NCBI GenBank assembly: GCA_947384955.1
Contig: CANDJC010000007.1
Span: forward strand, 1-57,185
DNA length: 57,185 nucleotides
Origin: an uncultured Eubacterium sp.
GTDB taxonomy: Bacteria > Bacillota > Clostridia > Lachnospirales > Lachnospiraceae
Direction of reading: 5' to 3'
In this document: positions 53,745 through 57,185 of the stretch, one piece after another
How the letters are laid out: every line of letters begins with the position of its first letter
How positions within the stretch are numbered: position 1 is the first letter of the stretch
The notes under the pieces: model-generated
What the model was told of the DNA's origin: nothing
Databases searched by the model: none
The model's input: only the letters and a program-made list of their open reading frames with translations
Position numbers and translations under genes: made by a program

Positions 53745-54438
53745 ACGGGTTCACCAGCTTATAGCCAAGTCCTTTTACGGTAACAAGATATTCCGGTTCT
53801 GCCGGATTGTCCTCCAGCTTTTCCCGCAAATGCCGGATATGCACCATAACCGTGTTATCGCAGCCATAACCATCCTCTCCCCAGACCGTTTCGTACAGAC
53901 GCTCCCTGCTGATGACCCGCCCCTGATTCTGCGCCATATACTGCAGAATCTCAAATTCACGCGCGGTTAAGGGAATCTCCCGGCCCTGTTTTGTAACCTG
54001 GCAGCTCCAGGAATCAATTACGAGCGCGCCGACTGACAGAGACGGACGGTTTAACTCAGAATCCTGATATTCTATCCGCCGCAGCTGCGCTTTTACCCGA
54101 TAAGCAACCTCCTTCGGGCTGAAAGGCTTCGTCACATAATCGTCACCGCCCACAGCCAGCCCGAGCAGCTTATCCAGTTCCTCATTCCGGGCCGAAAGAA
54201 ATAAAATCGGACAGTGCGAAAACTGCCGGATTTGTCTGCATACCTCATAACCGTCAATGCCCGGCAGCATAATATCCAGAATCAGAATGTCCGGGCAAAA
54301 TTTCCGGCACATAGCAATGGCATCAGGCCCGCTGCCGGCCTTTAGAATGTGCTGGAAGCCTTCGGACTGAAGCGATTTCTCGAGTAAGTTCAAAATGTCT
54401 GGTTCATCGTCAGTAATCATAATCTTATATTCTTTCAT
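53734..54438 (-). CDS. Response regulator, OmpR/PhoB type
   Basis: A 234-residue regulator. The receiver domain (1-120) has Asp55 in ILILDIMLPGIDG and the lysine in VTKPFSPKE; the winged-helix DNA-binding domain (about 135-232) ends in VKGLGYKLVNPYEK. The ATG at 54438 has AAAGGAG seven bases upstream. It is the first gene of the pair and should be phosphorylated by the kinase encoded next. No obvious target operon can be named; the acyltransferase gene downstream in the same direction is one candidate. Confidence 0.95.
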   Translation of the reverse strand: MKEYKIMITDDEPDILNLLEKSLQSEGFQHILKAGSGPDAIAMCRKFCPDILILDIMLPGIDGYEVCRQIRQFSHCPILFLSARNEELDKLLGLAVGGDDYVTKPFSPKEVAYRVKAQLRRIEYQDSELNRPSLSVGALVIDSWSCQVTKQGREIPLTAREFEILQYMAQNQGRVISRERLYETVWGEDGYGCDNTVMVHIRHLREKLEDNPAEPEYLVTVKGLGYKLVNPYEK

Positions 54439-54499
54439 CAAACAGCTCCTTTAAGAATATAAATCCCCCTCTTACGGCTAGTTTTTAGCAGAAATGTAA

Positions 54500-55420
54500 T
54501 TAATTATCAGATTGCAAATTTTTACGTAATGCTTCCACTTCTTTTTCTGAATAATTAGAAACTATAAACACTATTTCTTCCGTTGAATACCCTTTTCTAA
54601 GCATTTTTTCTACTACCTGTCTCTCTGACGCTGCTGCCTTCTTTCGTTCCGCTTCTAATAAATCTGACGCCTTTTTTCTTTCCGCTTCTATCGCCTGCTG
54701 TTTTTCCTCTTCAAATATCATTGCTACCTGCGTCATTTCAATCGCCCTCCTTATTTTATTCGCTGTTTCCCTGTCAATAATCTTATCCGTAAACGTCAGT
54801 ATCCCTGCCAGTGTAAAAACCTGCTGGCTCCTGTCCTGAATCCTTGCCGCCAGGTCTACTGTTTCCCGGATTCTTTTCTCCTTTTCTTCCTTTTTCCGAT
54901 AGGACAGCGGAAGAATGATAAATTCCATCAGTTCTTCATCCGTCAGCATCTCATTTCTTTCCACCCTGCCTTTCAGACGTTCTATAATACCATCTGAATC
55001 TAATTCCGAAAGAAATGCTGTCTCTGTGTTTATTTTTACCGCGCCAATATTGTATTCACCTGACACCTGGCTCCTGCTGATATCACCTGTATAAATGACA
55101 ATCATCCGCAGCTGAGGGCAGTCCCTTTTTTCTTTCTGATACCTGTTTGCTACCCCTGTCAGATAGTTCAGATACTTTATTTTGTCTTTCTTATCATAAT
55201 CACTTTCATAATCTAATACAGCCACCGTATCGTCTTCCAGTTCAAAAAGATTGTCCATCCGCAGTTCATTTGCCTTTACAGCCGGAATGTCTGTCGGTTT
55301 TGCTTCCCTGATTTCAGGAAGCTCCAGGCCGTATACCCGAAACGTCTTACCCTTAAAGTTTTCTGCAAGCACCTTGCTTGTAATATCCTTATTCTGATAC
55401 GCAATTTCCTCATATTCCAT
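54500..55420 (-). CDS. Rpn/PD-(D/E)XK nuclease-like protein with charged coiled tail
   Basis: A 306-residue protein of a family frequent in Clostridia and related to Rpn-type transposase-like nucleases. The segment DDTVAVLDYESDYDKKDKIK (near residues 63-82) followed by LRMIVIYTGD gives the beta-strand and acidic pattern of the nuclease fold, but a full catalytic set is not certain. The C-terminal 80 residues include a duplicated EAERKKA helix and a YSTEEIV...LR end, as in other members. It has its own promoter (55465-55493) and an AAGGAGAG site. A second, distant member is at 27298-28308. Confidence 0.65.
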   Translation of the reverse strand: MEYEEIAYQNKDITSKVLAENFKGKTFRVYGLELPEIREAKPTDIPAVKANELRMDNLFELEDDTVAVLDYESDYDKKDKIKYLNYLTGVANRYQKEKRDCPQLRMIVIYTGDISRSQVSGEYNIGAVKINTETAFLSELDSDGIIERLKGRVERNEMLTDEELMEFIILPLSYRKKEEKEKRIRETVDLAARIQDRSQQVFTLAGILTFTDKIIDRETANKIRRAIEMTQVAMIFEEEKQQAIEAERKKASDLLEAERKKAAASERQVVEKMLRKGYSTEEIVFIVSNYSEKEVEALRKNLQSDN

Positions 55421-55464
55421 CATTCATCTCTCCTTAAAACAGGACCTTTTATCCTGATGATTCT

Positions 55465-55493
55465 ATTATATTTTCTTTCAGCTCAAAAATCAA
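55465..55493 (-). promoter_or_regulatory. Promoter of the Rpn-like gene at 54500-55420
   Basis: A -35 box TTGATT (55493-55488) and a perfect -10 box TATAAT (55470-55465) on the minus strand, spacer 17 bp. Confidence 0.65.
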
Positions 55494-55695
55494 CATCCGT
55501 CTTAGCATTCCGAAACAGGAAACCCGTTCCTCTTCCTGTCATCCGGGAGTTCAGACAGCCCCATACACAAGTGAAATAAAGCCCGCCATACATTAACGCA
55601 CAGTTACAATTTACAGCCCGCAGATAAACATCCGCTCAATAGAAAAAGTATACCATCTGTGATACAATAAAAACCAGAAATGGAGGATGACAGCA

Positions 55696-56748
55696 ATGAA
55701 TATCAGCGAAAAAATAAGAAAATACCGCAAAGACGCAGGGCTGACGCAGGAACAGGCGGCAGCGTATCTGGGAGTTTCAGCGCCGGCCGTAAATAAATGG
55801 GAGAAGGGAAACACATACCCGGATATTACCCTGCTTCCGGCTCTTGCAAGGCTGCTGAAAATCGATATGAATGAACTGTTTTCTTTCCGCGAGGAGATGA
55901 CGGAACTGGAAACAGGGCAGTTTGCCAATGAGCTTGTAAAGACCGCAGTGGAAGGAAACCTAGACGCTGCATTTGAAATGGCGGCAGCAAAAATTCAGGA
56001 ATATCCCCGCTGCGATTCGCTTATTTATATGGCGGCAGCCACATTAGACGGTGTATCAGCACTGTCTGATATTCCAGACGAAAGCAGGGAAGCATATAAA
56101 AAGACCGTGTTTGAATGGCTGGAACGGGTCAGCGGCAGTAAGGACGATAACATAAGGTATTCTGCTGTTTATCTGCTTGCGGCGAAGTATCTGAATATGG
56201 AAGAGTATGAAAAAGCAGGCTTCTATTTAGAACAGATTCCGGATGTTCAGACGATTCAGGCATATAAAACATTACTGCAGGCAAGGCTTCTGCTTCATGA
56301 AAAAGGCGAAACGGCTGCGGCTGTTTTTCTCGAGGAGCATCTGCTGCAGACTGCCGGAAAAATGCAAAGCTGTCTGTTTCTGCTGCTTGAAATAGAAGAA
56401 CAAAACGGAAAACACCGCAAAGCGGAAGAAATTGCAGAAATATCGGAAAAGATGTGTTCGCTGCTTGGGTTATGGCCTTATGGAACCGTTGTTCCCCGCC
56501 TGCTCATCGCTTTATACAGGAAAGACGCGAAGCAGAGCATTTCCCTGATAAAAGCCGCACTGGAGGAAATGCAGAAGCCATGGGATATCGGAGCATCCCC
56601 TCTGTATGACACATATCCGCACAAATCATCTGGCAGGCTGGGAAATAGTTTTGCAAAATCGTTTATTACCGATATCAGGAATAAGGAAGAGTATGCGTTT
56701 TTAAGAGGAAATACGGAGCTTGAGGTAATTCTGCAGACATACGAATAA
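55696..56748 (+). CDS. XRE-family transcription regulator with TPR-like C-terminal region
   Basis: A 350-residue regulator. Residues 1-60 are a helix-turn-helix domain (ISEKIRKYRKDAGLTQEQAAAYLGVSAPAVNKWEKG). The rest is helical and TPR-like, ending in TELEVILQTYE. Such proteins act as local regulators, often responding to a bound peptide or small molecule. The ATG at 55696 has GGAGG nine bases upstream. A short-chain dehydrogenase gene starts 15 bp downstream and is probably in the same operon. Confidence 0.9.
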   Translation: MNISEKIRKYRKDAGLTQEQAAAYLGVSAPAVNKWEKGNTYPDITLLPALARLLKIDMNELFSFREEMTELETGQFANELVKTAVEGNLDAAFEMAAAKIQEYPRCDSLIYMAAATLDGVSALSDIPDESREAYKKTVFEWLERVSGSKDDNIRYSAVYLLAAKYLNMEEYEKAGFYLEQIPDVQTIQAYKTLLQARLLLHEKGETAAAVFLEEHLLQTAGKMQSCLFLLLEIEEQNGKHRKAEEIAEISEKMCSLLGLWPYGTVVPRLLIALYRKDAKQSISLIKAALEEMQKPWDIGASPLYDTYPHKSSGRLGNSFAKSFITDIRNKEEYAFLRGNTELEVILQTYE

Positions 56749-56763
56749 GGAGGAATTTATTTT

Positions 56764-57185
56764 ATGCGGACAGCATTTATATCAGGAGCATCACATGGAA
56801 TCGGAAAGGCCGTGGCATTTAAGCTTGCCTCCGAAGGATGTAACCTGGCGCTGAATTGTAAATCCAGCAAAGATATATTAAACAGGCTGTGCGAAGAACT
56901 GCACCAGACATACGGGATAACGGCGCTGCCTCTGACCGGGGATATCAGCAGTTATCCGGCAGTGTGTGAGATGTTTGCCAGAGTAAAAGAACATTTCGGA
57001 GGCGCTGATATTCTGGTAAACAATGCCGGAATTTCTCATATTGGATTATTAAGCGAAATGGAACCGGAAGAATGGCAGCGGATACTGGCGGTAAATCTTT
57101 CGTCGGTTTTTTACTGCTGCAAACTGGCGGTGCCTTATATGGTGCAGAAAAAATGCGGCAAAATACTGAATATCTCCTCCGTATG
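56764..57185 (+). CDS. Short-chain dehydrogenase/reductase (partial, runs off the window)
   Basis: The first 140 codons of an SDR-family oxidoreductase. The Rossmann motif SGASHGIGKA is at residues 7-16, the NNAG motif in ILVNNAGISHIG, and the catalytic serine region begins at KILNISSV at the window edge. The general likeness is to FabG-type 3-oxoacyl-ACP reductases, but the SDR family is too broad to name a substrate. The ATG has AAGGAGG seven to eight bases upstream. It follows the XRE regulator gene by 15 bp. Confidence 0.9.
   Translation, partial: MRTAFISGASHGIGKAVAFKLASEGCNLALNCKSSKDILNRLCEELHQTYGITALPLTGDISSYPAVCEMFARVKEHFGGADILVNNAGISHIGLLSEMEPEEWQRILAVNLSSVFYCCKLAVPYMVQKKCGKILNISSV

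Overview
The window looks like chromosomal DNA of a Gram-positive gut anaerobe of the Clostridia, most probably Lachnospiraceae. The clues are strong AGGAGG-type ribosome binding sites, CUT1 sugar ABC transporters driven by YesM/YesN two-component systems, a flavodiiron protein, ThyX, long-form HPF and Rpn-type nuclease genes. The placement is inference; no rRNA or tRNA gene was seen.

Layout. (1) 0.6-6.8 kb: an L-arabinose/pentose cluster on the minus strand (araA, FSA-type transaldolase, split transketolase, araD, galM). (2) 7.8-16.0 kb: a sugar ABC importer without its ATPase, with a YesM/YesN pair and a second, paralogous binding lipoprotein inside the regulatory operon. (3) 16.1-18.0 kb: an AT-rich RloA/RloB (AbiL-like) pair on the plus strand. 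(4) 18.0-27.0 kb: a second YesM/YesN-importer locus ending in a GH36 alpha-galactosidase. (5) 27.3-34.2 kb: an Rpn-like nuclease gene, thyX and the proB-proA operon, which is split by a three-gene cassette (DUF262 protein, small AAA ATPase, HNH nuclease). (6) 34.4-44.6 kb: a Wadjet-type anti-plasmid system in the order jetD - [AAA ATPase + PD-(D/E)XK-like protein] - jetA - jetB - jetC; the embedded ATPase gene is frameshifted. (7) 45-57 kb: flavodiiron protein, ABC-2 exporter, an orphan TPR protein, hpf, an acyltransferase, an OmpR-type two-component system, another Rpn-like gene, an XRE-TPR regulator and the start of an SDR gene.

The most unusual non-coding content is a family of 244-288 bp hairpin elements (six copies, one cut by the window edge). 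They lie as three divergent pairs around AT-rich spacers (1-603, 7049-7784, 46382-47381). Within each complete copy the outer arms (30-35 nt) pair perfectly or with one G-U. Arm sequence differs between copies, so pairing is kept while sequence changes. A core hairpin (GGYGCCT...AGGYGCC) and the motif CCGTCCG..GCCACAGC are shared by all complete copies. I do not recognise the family.

Regions 3, 5 and 6 together form a defence island around proBA. The DUF262-ATPase-HNH cassette and the insert inside the Wadjet operon are the best candidates for undescribed protein systems; the paired hairpin elements are the best candidate for an undescribed RNA or repeat system.
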